64,000 nt of DNA from Sediminicola sp035798135 (GTDB lineage: Bacteria > Bacteroidota > Bacteroidia > Flavobacteriales > Flavobacteriaceae), in assembly GCA_035798135.1 (NCBI GenBank), contig JAPFBR010000002.1, positions 248,001 through 312,000 on the forward strand. The letters are read 5' to 3'. Position numbers and translations under genes: made by a program. A model generated the notes under the pieces. It did no database searches. It was not told where the DNA came from and saw only the letters and a program-made list of their open reading frames with translations. Positions 7,960 through 15,431 of this stretch are shown one piece after another (position 1 is the first letter of the stretch; every line of letters starts with the position of its first letter).

Positions 7960-8889
7960 TTATTTTGCATCCAAAACCTTGGTACTGATATATGAATTTG
8001 AGCTGATTATTTTTCCTTCATCATCAAAATCATGTATGTATAAGGCCGGAAGAATAATTTTCTTGCCATCGGATTTCCTGGTCAACCTAAATTTCCACCA
8101 GGATTGTACCGCCTTGCCATCCCGTAAATCGTATTCAAGATAATCCGGATAACCTACTACATCTATACTGTTAATCTCGAAAGCTTCCATAATCCCTTTG
8201 TTGCGCTCTTTGGTTTCTTCAAGACTCAAGGTCTCTCCATCGGGCAATTCGAGGGAATTAAAACGCGCATCTTCTGTAAAATAACCATAGGCCTTATCAA
8301 GGTCATTGTTTTCAAAGGCACTCATCATTCTCCGCACACTGTTGATATTATCGTGATGGTTATAAATGGTCCCGTTTTTACGGTCTTCAAAACTTTCCCC
8401 AATTTCCCAGTACACCCTAGTATTGAAATAGTTGATAATGTGTGTAATTTTATTGTCTTTGTTCAATTTGAACATCCGTTGAAAAGGCATGTCCAATTTT
8501 ACGCCTGTCTTGTTGTGTACGCCATTTAACTGATTCCAAGTTTGTACCCAGATCTGATCATCTTTGTATTCCAAGGCATCAGGATAAGCTCCTGCACTGG
8601 CACTAATGGAAAGATAATCGAAGTTTTCATTCCAGAATTTCACTTGTTTTAAAAAGGACTCTTTGTTACGCCCTTTAGCATCCTTGTTGGTGTCGGTGCC
8701 ATTATATGCCATGAAGTCTTCAGCCAGATAGGTGCCTACTTTTTCCTGGTCCCCGGCTACAAAGGCCTCATGCATTGCATTTACGACTTCAATGGCGGGA
8801 TGCTCCAAATAAATAGTTCCGTTTTTTTTCTTTTGAGAGTGCCCAATTGCTACAACAAGCAACAGGGTTAAAAGGATAGTTTTTTTCAT
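7960..8889 (-). CDS. Secreted tandem SnoaL/NTF2-like protein
   Basis: From the chosen ATG (8889) the protein is 309 residues and begins with a clean signal peptide (MKKTILLTLLLVVAIGHS). An ATG 11 codons upstream would bury that signal. Two NTF2-like domains follow. The first has AMHEAFVAGDQEKVGTYLAED and a closing YWEIGES; the second has MMSAFENNDLDKAYGYFTED and QSWWKFRLTRKSDGKKI. Such cone-shaped domains bind small ligands or serve as non-enzymatic periplasmic folds. No catalytic residues can be assigned. It is monocistronic with its own terminator. Confidence 0.75.
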   Translation of the reverse strand: MKKTILLTLLLVVAIGHSQKKKNGTIYLEHPAIEVVNAMHEAFVAGDQEKVGTYLAEDFMAYNGTDTNKDAKGRNKESFLKQVKFWNENFDYLSISASAGAYPDALEYKDDQIWVQTWNQLNGVHNKTGVKLDMPFQRMFKLNKDNKITHIINYFNTRVYWEIGESFEDRKNGTIYNHHDNINSVRRMMSAFENNDLDKAYGYFTEDARFNSLELPDGETLSLEETKERNKGIMEAFEINSIDVVGYPDYLEYDLRDGKAVQSWWKFRLTRKSDGKKIILPALYIHDFDDEGKIISSNSYISTKVLDAK

Positions 8890-9444
8890 GTTAAAGTTTT
8901 TAGTTGGTTTTGATAACGCCAATGCGCTATTCTTTTGTAGTACAATGTTCCCATAATTCAGCTATAAAAATGTCCAATGAGGACGAAAGGGTGGTTTTAG
9001 TGTCCGAACCCAAACATTTACTTATCAACAAGAAATAGATTTTGTTGGTATTGGATAGTTCCTTCAAATAGGAATGAAAATACAAGTAGTGGATTCTTTG
9101 CAATCAACCGACTTGAATTTTATCTTTCCGTTTTAGTATAGGGCAAGCAGTGCCTTCCCAAATGATTATTTGGATGTGAATCTGAATTACATGTAAAAGG
9201 GTGGTAAAATACCATTGGCAACGTGTCCTTTCAGCTTCACCCAAGGACGGAAGCTTACGTTTTGCAAGCGATAATTCCAACCTATGTAAAATATCCCACA
9301 GGCATGGGTTTTCATAAGCAATCGCTGTCCTTGGGTCAGTAAACATTCGTATTTTCGCATCTCGATGACTATTTTTGCAGGAATTTTCAAATAAGAGCTT
9401 TTCATTAGCTTTGAATTGAGTATTCAACAACAAAAAACCAAGAC
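8890..9444. other. Gap without a convincing gene
   Basis: About 550 bp lie between the NTF2-like gene and thiE. Two overlapping minus-strand frames (9104-9433 and 9187-9405) are open here, but neither has a recognisable domain, leader or neighbour. A decayed small gene is possible. No TPP riboswitch-like element was recognised before thiE. Confidence 0.45.
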
Positions 9445-10089
9445 ATGATTATACCTAAACTACATTATATATCCCAGGGAACTACCCCAAAAGAGCATCT
9501 GGAAAACATACAAAAAGCGTGTACATCCGGGATAGAGTTGGTGCAACTGCGGTTAAAAGATGTTGCGGATAAAAAAATGCTAAAACTGGCACAAGAGGCG
9601 AGGGAAATCACCTCTCATTTTCAAACCAGATTAATTATCAACGACTATTATAAAATAGCAAAAGAGGTTAAGGCAGATGGAGTCCATTTGGGACAAACAG
9701 ACGCCTGCCCTACCCTAGCTAGAAAAGAGTTGTACACTTGGCAAATGATTGGCGGGACGGCAAATACCTTGCAGGATTGCGAAGCATTAATTGAGAAGGA
9801 AGTGGATTATATTAGTTTGGGTCCCTTTAGATCAACAACTACAAAAAATAATTTAAGTCCGGTTTTAGGTTTAAACGGGTACACTGCAATCATAGAAATC
9901 TTAAAAACCGAAACACCTATTATTGGAGTTGGAGGTATAACCATAGCGGATGTTACAGCCATATTGGAGACGGGGATTACTGGACTGGCTGTCTCGGGAG
10001 AAATTACCCGTAATTTTGATACTATAAGAACATTCAGCCTATTGCTTAACGCACCTTCAACAGAAGAGCAACGCCATACGTTTAAATAA
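9445..10089 (+). CDS. thiE: Thiamine phosphate synthase
   Basis: The 214-residue TIM barrel has the ThiE landmarks in order: QLRLKD (about 31), INDYYKIAKEVKADGVHLGQ (about 71-90) with the pyrophosphate and Mg-binding Asp residues, GGTANTLQD (about 110), DYISLGPFRSTTTK (about 126) and GVGGIT (about 170). It condenses HMP pyrophosphate with thiazole phosphate to thiamine phosphate. The length is normal for the family. The gene is isolated from other thi genes here, converges with the hybrid kinase downstream, and has an A-rich leader (AACCAAGAC) before its ATG. Confidence 0.92.
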   Translation: MIIPKLHYISQGTTPKEHLENIQKACTSGIELVQLRLKDVADKKMLKLAQEAREITSHFQTRLIINDYYKIAKEVKADGVHLGQTDACPTLARKELYTWQMIGGTANTLQDCEALIEKEVDYISLGPFRSTTTKNNLSPVLGLNGYTAIIEILKTETPIIGVGGITIADVTAILETGITGLAVSGEITRNFDTIRTFSLLLNAPSTEEQRHTFK

Positions 10090-10120
10090 AATTACCAGAC
10101 CACTTCCAAACGCTCTATTA

Positions 10121-11863
10121 TCAAGCTACATTAGGCTCATTAAAATATTTCCTAATTAAACCATATAATTTCTTTTTATTGATTGGTTTCGACATATAAT
10201 CGGTACATCCCACTTCTATTATCTTTTCTTTGTCGCCAGATAGTACAGATGCTGTTTGTGCAATAATAATAACGTCTTTGTTAAATTGACGGATTTGTCG
10301 GGTTGCTTCAAATCCATTTAACTTGGGCATTTGGATATCCATCAAGATTAGATCAATATCAGGATTGTTTTTACAAATAGCTACCGCTTCTACCCCTGTT
10401 TTCGCCTGATGGATCATTATACTAAATTCTTTTACCAGAGTAGATAAAAGCATGGATGATATTTTGTCGTCTTCGGCAATTAATATGTTTAGTTTATCAG
10501 CCTTTGGATCAAGAATATTTTCAGCTTTTTCTGATGAAACATTAGTTTTAGCAGAGGATTTTTTTAGTTGTTCTGGCCTATAGGGTAAGGTAAAGTAAAA
10601 TGTTGAACCTTTCCCTTCTTCACTTTCTACCCAAATTTTCCCTCCTAGCATTTCCACATACGCTTTAGAAATTGACAGCCCAAGTCCTGCTCCCTCAAAT
10701 GCCGTTTTATCTGAAATATCTGCCTGTACGAAACGTTCAAATATTGCTTTCTGTCTGTCTTTGGGTATCCCAATTCCCGTATCTTTTACATAAAACTTCA
10801 ATTCGCTTGGCTCGCATTCTGTTTGTAAAACATAACCCAACTCAATGGATCCTGTTTCAGTATTTTTAATTGCATTTTTAACCAGATTGGTAAGAATGGA
10901 ATAGATTTTTTCACTGTCCGATTTAATAAACGCTTCTTTTCCTGATAAGGCGGTTTTAATAGAAGATTGCATTCCTTTCTCTTCAATTTGGGGTCTAAAA
11001 AAGGTATAGACGAATTCAATTTGTTTATTGATATTGGATTCCTGGATATTAAGTTTCATTAATCCCGATTCAATTTTCGAAATACTGACGATATCATTGA
11101 TGATATTTAGCATTCGCACCCCACTTTCTTTGATAATACCTATATACTCTTGCTGCATTTCTCCGTTGAGCTCAGGTTCTCTTAACAAATCGGCAAAACC
11201 AAGAATACCATTCATAGGTGTTCGTATCTCGTGGCTCATATTAGCTAAAAATGCTGATTTTAACAAGTCGCTATTTTCTGCTTTTTCCTTTGCCTCAATT
11301 AATTCTGCAGCACGTTTTTCTTTCTCATTATTTTGAAAGAGAAGTTCTTTGTTCGCAAGAATCAGCTCATCTGCGCGTTTCGCTTTCTCTTCGTTTTGAA
11401 ACATAAGCTCCTTATTGGCAATAATCAATTCAGAAGCACGCTTTTCTTTCTCATTATTTTGAAAGACAAGTTCAATATTTGCAAGTACCAATTCGGCTGC
11501 ACGTTTTGCTTTTTCTTCGTTTTGAAACATGAGCTCTTTATTGGCAATAGCCAATTCTGCTGCCCGTTTTGATTTTTCATTGTTTTGGAAGACAAGTTCA
11601 ATATTTGCAATAACCAATTCGGCTGCACGCTTCGCTTTCTCCTCATTCAGGAATTTAAGCTCCAGATTAGCAATAATTAATTCGGCAGCTCGTTTGGCTT
11701 TCTCCTCATTTTGTAAGGAAACTCCTTGAATAGCAATCATTAATTCTTGCTCAAGTTGAAGACGTTTTTTGGCATCAATATCTGTTATCGAACTCAGAAA
11801 TTCTTGTTGTAATTCTTGTAAATTATCTCGAATTTCTTCTTTCGATTTATCGTGGTCGCTCAT
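10121..11863 (-). CDS. Hybrid histidine kinase with N-terminal coiled-coil repeats and C-terminal receiver
   Basis: The 580-residue cytosolic protein has three parts. Residues 53-190 are about six and a half 21-residue repeats of the form EKxKRAAELxxANxEL(x)FQN, three heptads each, giving a long coiled coil. A HisKA domain has His211 in SHEIRTPMNG, followed by a HATPase domain with N and G boxes (NLVKNAIKN, DTGIGIP, GAGLGLSI). A receiver from about residue 460 has its phospho-acceptor Asp in LMDIQMP. No membrane segment or sensor domain is visible, so the signal probably enters through a partner or the coiled coil itself. No partner regulator gene adjoins it. Confidence 0.88.
   Translation of the reverse strand: MSDHDKSKEEIRDNLQELQQEFLSSITDIDAKKRLQLEQELMIAIQGVSLQNEEKAKRAAELIIANLELKFLNEEKAKRAAELVIANIELVFQNNEKSKRAAELAIANKELMFQNEEKAKRAAELVLANIELVFQNNEKEKRASELIIANKELMFQNEEKAKRADELILANKELLFQNNEKEKRAAELIEAKEKAENSDLLKSAFLANMSHEIRTPMNGILGFADLLREPELNGEMQQEYIGIIKESGVRMLNIINDIVSISKIESGLMKLNIQESNINKQIEFVYTFFRPQIEEKGMQSSIKTALSGKEAFIKSDSEKIYSILTNLVKNAIKNTETGSIELGYVLQTECEPSELKFYVKDTGIGIPKDRQKAIFERFVQADISDKTAFEGAGLGLSISKAYVEMLGGKIWVESEEGKGSTFYFTLPYRPEQLKKSSAKTNVSSEKAENILDPKADKLNILIAEDDKISSMLLSTLVKEFSIMIHQAKTGVEAVAICKNNPDIDLILMDIQMPKLNGFEATRQIRQFNKDVIIIAQTASVLSGDKEKIIEVGCTDYMSKPINKKKLYGLIRKYFNEPNVA
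11279..11707. repeat. In-gene 63-bp tandem repeats encoding coiled coil
   Basis: This is the DNA behind the 21-residue repeats of the hybrid kinase. Units alternate between EEKAKRAAEL and NEKxKRAxEL forms, giving a higher-order 126-bp period. That suggests expansion by duplication of two-unit blocks. Confidence 0.8.
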
Positions 11864-12195
11864 TTATTTTATATAATGGATATCGTTAAATGAATATAAT
11901 TCCAGTCTAATTATTTTTCTTATTATTTTATAGTGTTGCTTTGTTCTGGGAACAATCTATCTTAATGCAGAACGCATTAAGATATTTATTGATAGGGAAG
12001 TCTTTTACCGTAGATTAAGATTTTCTGATATAGCAATATCCGCAGCGACGTATAATTAATTCCGCTGTGGTCCTACTTCTATTCTTTTTAATAAGATAAC
12101 CAATTAATTGGCACATGTTGACTCATATGCCTCTAGAAGTAACGCAATCCCTTATATTTAAGGTGTTTTTTAGGTATTCTAGGATAATTCCACAA
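11864..12195. other. Intergenic stretch, nothing recognised
   Basis: About 330 bp upstream of the hybrid kinase, without an ORF, a strong hairpin or a recognisable repeat. Confidence 0.5.
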
Positions 12196-12228
12196 AAAAA
12201 GCCCATCTAAATAAATAGATGGGCTTTT
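12196..12228 (-). terminator. Intrinsic terminator of cold-shock gene
   Basis: GCCCATCTA and TAGATGGGC arms (extended by A/T pairs) flank a 6-nt loop. The hairpin lies 20 bp past the stop codon of the cold-shock gene. Confidence 0.8.
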
Positions 12229-12249
12229 GCAAAACTTGAAGTATATGTA

Positions 12250-12441
12250 TTAGATAACTTTTACGTTTACTGCATTTAATCCTTTGTTTCCTTCTTGAAG
12301 ATCAAATTCAACTTCGTCGCCTTCGCGTACTTCGTCAATCAATCCTGAAATGTGTACAAAGTGATCTTTTTCAACTCCTTCTTCAGTGATAAATCCAAAA
12401 CCTTTAGACTCATTGAAAAATTTTACTGTTCCTTTACTCAT
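12250..12441 (-). CDS. Cold-shock domain protein (CspA family)
   Basis: The 63-residue single cold-shock domain has RNP1 (GFGFIT) and RNP2 (HFVHIS). These bind single-stranded RNA or DNA and melt structured mRNA. The ATG at 12441 gives MSKGTVKFF, the usual family start. An in-frame ATG 23 codons upstream at 12510 lies on the promoter and is rejected. The gene has its own terminator. A second paralogue lies at 20336-20530. The protein is slightly shorter than E. coli CspA, as is common in Bacteroidota. Confidence 0.93.
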   Translation of the reverse strand: MSKGTVKFFNESKGFGFITEEGVEKDHFVHISGLIDEVREGDEVEFDLQEGNKGLNAVNVKVI

Positions 12442-12479
12442 TGTAATATTTATTAAATTTATAATACTTACTTGAAATG

Positions 12480-12510
12480 CAAAGGTCGTGCCATTTTTTT
12501 TAATAAACAA
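12480..12510 (-). promoter_or_regulatory. Bacteroidota-type promoter of the cold-shock gene
   Basis: On the minus strand TTG (12508-12510) is followed by 20 bases and then GACCTTTG (12480-12487). This is close to the TTG-N20-TAnnTTTG consensus. Transcription would begin near 12474, giving a leader of about 33 nt before the ATG at 12441. It supports the downstream start codon. Confidence 0.55.
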
Positions 12511-12615
12511 CTTATTATGGCGGGATCTTCCTCGAAAACTTACTTGATCGGCATTATATTAGGTGTTTACAGGGGCTCATGGACTTTACATCGTGGTTCT
12601 ATTACACATAATACG

Positions 12616-12822
12616 TTAACAACAGCTTTTGTTTTCTTGAATTGACGGACAGGCAACAGTGCCATAAGAACAAAATACACAACAATCCCCTTCTTTGGGT
12701 TTTAATACTTCTTTGCAATTCTCACAATCATAAAAGAATTGACAGGCTGTAGTTGGCATTACCTCTTCTTTTCTATGCCCACATTTTGGACACGTTATGG
12801 TTGATTTTAATAGTACTTCCAT
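12616..12822 (-). CDS. GDCCVxC domain-containing protein
   Basis: The 68-residue cysteine-rich protein has CPKCGH near the start, a central CENCK, and the GDCCVFCSYG motif at about residue 46. It ends in SCC. The GDCCVxC family is small, found next to mercury or arsenic transport genes, and likely uses its CC pair to bind a soft metal ion. Its start codon abuts the stop of merTP (position 12822 is shared), so it is the third gene of the arsR-merTP operon. The exact role is unknown; a metal relay or chaperone is the simplest reading. Confidence 0.85.
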   Translation of the reverse strand: MEVLLKSTITCPKCGHRKEEVMPTTACQFFYDCENCKEVLKPKEGDCCVFCSYGTVACPSIQENKSCC

Positions 12823-13409
12823 TATTTTATAATTTTATATCCAGTTTTCCCAACAGCATCTTCAATTTCTTGATTGGTAACTTTGGTTTTATCATAGGTA
12901 ACAACTGTATTGCCTTTTTCGTGATTAGCTTTTACTTTAATGATTCCATCAAGTTTGTTCACTTCACTCTCTATATGTACCTCACATCCAGAACAAGTCA
13001 TTCCTTTAATTTGATATTCAACGTTATCAATATTTGATTCCGTCACATAAACTACTTCCTTATTCGTGGTTGGATAGAATAGTTGGGTGTAATATGGAAA
13101 TGCCAACATTAATCCTGCAAACAAAGTAACAAGAAGGAGAAACTTTTTTGAGTTACTAAATTTTGGTTTTTCGTCATCGCAAACACAATCAATATCTTGA
13201 TTTTTCGGTTTCAGTTTTTGATACCAAGCTACTGCCAATACTAAGACTGTTAGCCCAATTAAATAGGGCCTAAACGGTTCTATCCAGGTAAATGTTGAAG
13301 CAATTCCGCTTGTTCCCGCTATTAAGGCCAAAACAGGGGTAATACAGCATAATGATGCCGCTATTGCTGTAATAATGGTAGTGCCTACCAACTTCTTGTC
13401 TGAACTCAT
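12822..13409 (-). CDS. merT: Mercuric transport protein MerTP (MerT-MerP fusion)
   Basis: The 195-residue protein has three parts. A MerT-like membrane region carries the vicinal cysteines in ASLCCITPVLALIAG (helix 1), followed by two more helices. A cytoplasmic loop has a DCVCDD thiol pair. A C-terminal HMA (MerP-like) domain has GMTCSGCEVHIES. Such fusions import Hg(II) by passing it between cysteine pairs. The start codon overlaps the arsR stop by 4 bp (ATGA). The reductase gene merA, expected to detoxify the imported ion, is not in this window. Confidence 0.88.
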   Translation of the reverse strand: MSSDKKLVGTTIITAIAASLCCITPVLALIAGTSGIASTFTWIEPFRPYLIGLTVLVLAVAWYQKLKPKNQDIDCVCDDEKPKFSNSKKFLLLVTLFAGLMLAFPYYTQLFYPTTNKEVVYVTESNIDNVEYQIKGMTCSGCEVHIESEVNKLDGIIKVKANHEKGNTVVTYDKTKVTNQEIEDAVGKTGYKIIK

Positions 13410-13783
13410 AATTTCTTTTCTAAAACGGTACTCTTATCCAATATTTTAAAAAATGGAGTCAAGAGCGTTATTTTATCTTTTTTAATGGAATAATAGACCG
13501 TTTGCGCCTCTTTTTGCGAGTAAATAATAGTTCTGTCTTTTAGTTTTCTTAAATGCTGTGAAATGGCTGAAACATTCATTTCTAGAATATCACTTAAATC
13601 ACATACACATAGGCGTTCTTCCAGATTCAATAGGTACAATATCTTTAATCGGACAGGGTTCCCCGTTAAACTCAAAATATTGGCAAGGTCATTAAAAGAA
13701 GTATCCAATTCTTGAACAACTTCCCTGCAGTTCATTATTTGTTTGGCGTCTGCCTCCAATCGTATACAAACGGTTCTTTCCAT
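13406..13783 (-). CDS. ArsR/SmtB-family metal-responsive repressor
   Basis: The 125-residue winged-helix protein has a recognition helix reading MNVSAISQHLRKLKD and an RLCVCDLS motif just before it. The ELCVCDL-type thiols form the alpha-3 metal site of ArsR-family sensors. Additional Cys residues near the N-terminus (VCIRLEA, MNCREVV) may join the metal site, as in the long-N-terminal flavobacterial forms. It is the first gene of the merTP operon and so probably represses itself and the transporter. The start at 13783 sits almost at the predicted transcription start, suggesting a leaderless or very short-leader mRNA. Confidence 0.88.
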   Translation of the reverse strand: MERTVCIRLEADAKQIMNCREVVQELDTSFNDLANILSLTGNPVRLKILYLLNLEERLCVCDLSDILEMNVSAISQHLRKLKDRTIIYSQKEAQTVYYSIKKDKITLLTPFFKILDKSTVLEKKL

Positions 13784-13787
13784 AACA

Positions 13788-13829
13788 CAAAGATATACTA
13801 ATTATCTTATTTAAGCAAATACTTAAATA
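13788..13829 (-). promoter_or_regulatory. mer operon promoter overlapped by a palindromic ArsR-type operator
   Basis: On the minus strand TTTG (TTG at 13816-13818), a 20-bp gap and TATCTTTG (13788-13795) form an exact Bacteroidota promoter. A perfect inverted repeat, TATTTAAG-N6-CTTAAATA on the plus strand (13808-13829), covers the -33 element. Binding of the ArsR protein there would block the sigma factor, the usual way this family represses. Confidence 0.7.
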
Positions 13830-13925
13830 CATTTATGGATTACAATAAAACCTATCATTCCCTTTCACAAACATTTATAATTCACAGCACTATGGTTCTA
13901 TTGAGGTGCTATGTCTTCAATTCAC

Positions 13926-14996
13926 TTATTTTGCTGTTTGCTCAGCCGCCCATTCTGTTATGGCATCCAAATAGCCATCTTGATATAGCCAGCCTTCATA
14001 AGGCCCATCTTCCAATCCCCATTTAAAGAGATAATGGCTGGCAGTGGGAAACACTTTTATGCTTATATTCTTGTTATTTGTTTTTCTGAATTTTTCAAGA
14101 AAATTGACCACACTTTTAGTCGGAATATTAATATCCTCCCCTCCCATTACATAAAACATGGGCAGGTTAATTTGCTCCAAATACGGTAAGGGATCATAGG
14201 CGAAATTCTGACCTCGGGCTGCATACAGCAAAGAGTCATAAGGTTCAAGTTGATTATAATGAAACCAAGCGCTAAGTCGTTCGTGGCTATGTGCTTTGTT
14301 TAGTTTCGCATTGATCTCATCACGTTCTGGGCCATTTCCCAATAAATGACCTTTGGAAACAGCTATATAATATTCCCAAATTTGTCTTGTAAGCGGCAGG
14401 ATCTCTTGTTCTATTTCGGTTTCTGAAAAACCCTCATTTAGGGCATCCATTTTAACCTCATGAATCACCGTGTCTACGAATGTAAAAGGGGAACTGACCC
14501 TGTTTATAATAAATTTAAGACGACCATCCAAATAGGCCAATTCAGGGGTGAACCATCCTGATTCACTAACCCCCATAAGCCCAATATTATTTTGATCGAT
14601 ATCCTTTTGGTTTCTTAAAAACGCAATGGCAGCATGGGCATCATTTACAAGTTGTTTATAGGTGAAATAGTCATAGTTGATCACATTATTTCCTGAACCT
14701 CTCTTGGTATATACCAATACAGCAAAGCCTTTTTTTAAAAAGGCATTGGCGTGGAATCTAAAAAAGGCTTTGTTATGGTGTTGGTGGCTACCCCCTGCCC
14801 CATGTAGTAAGATGATCGCCGGATGTGGCCCAGGCGTTTTGGGTTTTAGAAACAGGCCTTCAAGCTCAATATCAGATTTAAAGGTTATGTGTTGTTTAAT
14901 GCCTTGGTATTGGGCTTTATAAAAATAGAGTCCAATGAATAGGATAAGAATAATAAGTGGGCTCCATAACCATTTGGATTTTATTATTTTTTTCAT
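13926..14996 (-). CDS. Membrane-anchored or secreted alpha/beta hydrolase
   Basis: The 356-residue protein begins with a hydrophobic anchor (residues 11-25) and continues into an alpha/beta-hydrolase fold. It has the oxyanion-loop motif LLHGAGGSHQHHN (about 63), the nucleophile elbow GVSESG (about 143), a helical cap, and a C-terminal acid-His pair region with GGEDINIP and ASHYLF. The catalytic triad is thus likely Ser-Asp/Glu-His. The closest type is the dienelactone hydrolase/prolyl oligopeptidase-like esterases; the substrate is unknown. It is monocistronic. Confidence 0.78.
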   Translation of the reverse strand: MKKIIKSKWLWSPLIILILFIGLYFYKAQYQGIKQHITFKSDIELEGLFLKPKTPGPHPAIILLHGAGGSHQHHNKAFFRFHANAFLKKGFAVLVYTKRGSGNNVINYDYFTYKQLVNDAHAAIAFLRNQKDIDQNNIGLMGVSESGWFTPELAYLDGRLKFIINRVSSPFTFVDTVIHEVKMDALNEGFSETEIEQEILPLTRQIWEYYIAVSKGHLLGNGPERDEINAKLNKAHSHERLSAWFHYNQLEPYDSLLYAARGQNFAYDPLPYLEQINLPMFYVMGGEDINIPTKSVVNFLEKFRKTNNKNISIKVFPTASHYLFKWGLEDGPYEGWLYQDGYLDAITEWAAEQTAK

Positions 14997-15320
14997 TGTT
15001 TGGATACTTGATGAATTCTACAATCATTGACAAAAATTACGTAAAGGCAGAGATCTTGTTTTTAATTACTGCTTTTTGGCCTTTTATAAATTGCTTCTCC
15101 ATTTAAAACGTCAACGACGGTAACATTGCAACTAACTAGAAATAATTTGAATTGATCCTTCTCTGAATTGATTTTAATCTATGTAAAATACGAAATATTT
15201 TATCAAAATTTATAAAATAGAACTAGGGTCCGAAGGCTAACAAACGTATGGTTTGATGGTTGAAACCTATAGAAATAGGAATTCCCATAAATTTGCACAC
15301 AACAATACCAATTTTAAAAA
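14997..15320. other. Intergenic stretch, nothing recognised
   Basis: About 320 bp upstream of the alpha/beta hydrolase contain no ORF. The cytolysin terminator begins at 15321. Confidence 0.5.
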
Positions 15321-15350
15321 AAGAGCCCTAACTTCTACGTTAGGGCTCTT
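15321..15350 (-). terminator. Intrinsic terminator of the cytolysin-like gene
   Basis: Perfect 12-bp arms (AAGAGCCCTAAC / GTTAGGGCTCTT) with a 6-nt loop, followed on the minus strand by a T-run. It lies about 80 bp past the stop codon at 15432. Confidence 0.85.
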
Positions 15351-15431
15351 AAGAATTATTATGAAAAATGTTCCCCCGAAAATTGACATAATAATTATCT
15401 TCAAATAAATAGCTTTTAGTGTTATGATAAT

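Noticed and set aside
9104..9433. Two overlapping minus-strand ORFs (109 and 72 codons)
   Set aside because: The two frames exclude each other, neither has a recognisable domain, and no leader or neighbour supports them. A decayed small gene cannot be ruled out.
9300..9444. TPP riboswitch before thiE
   Set aside because: No thi-box-like CTGAGA or ACCTGATCTGGATAATGCC-type motif was found in the leader.
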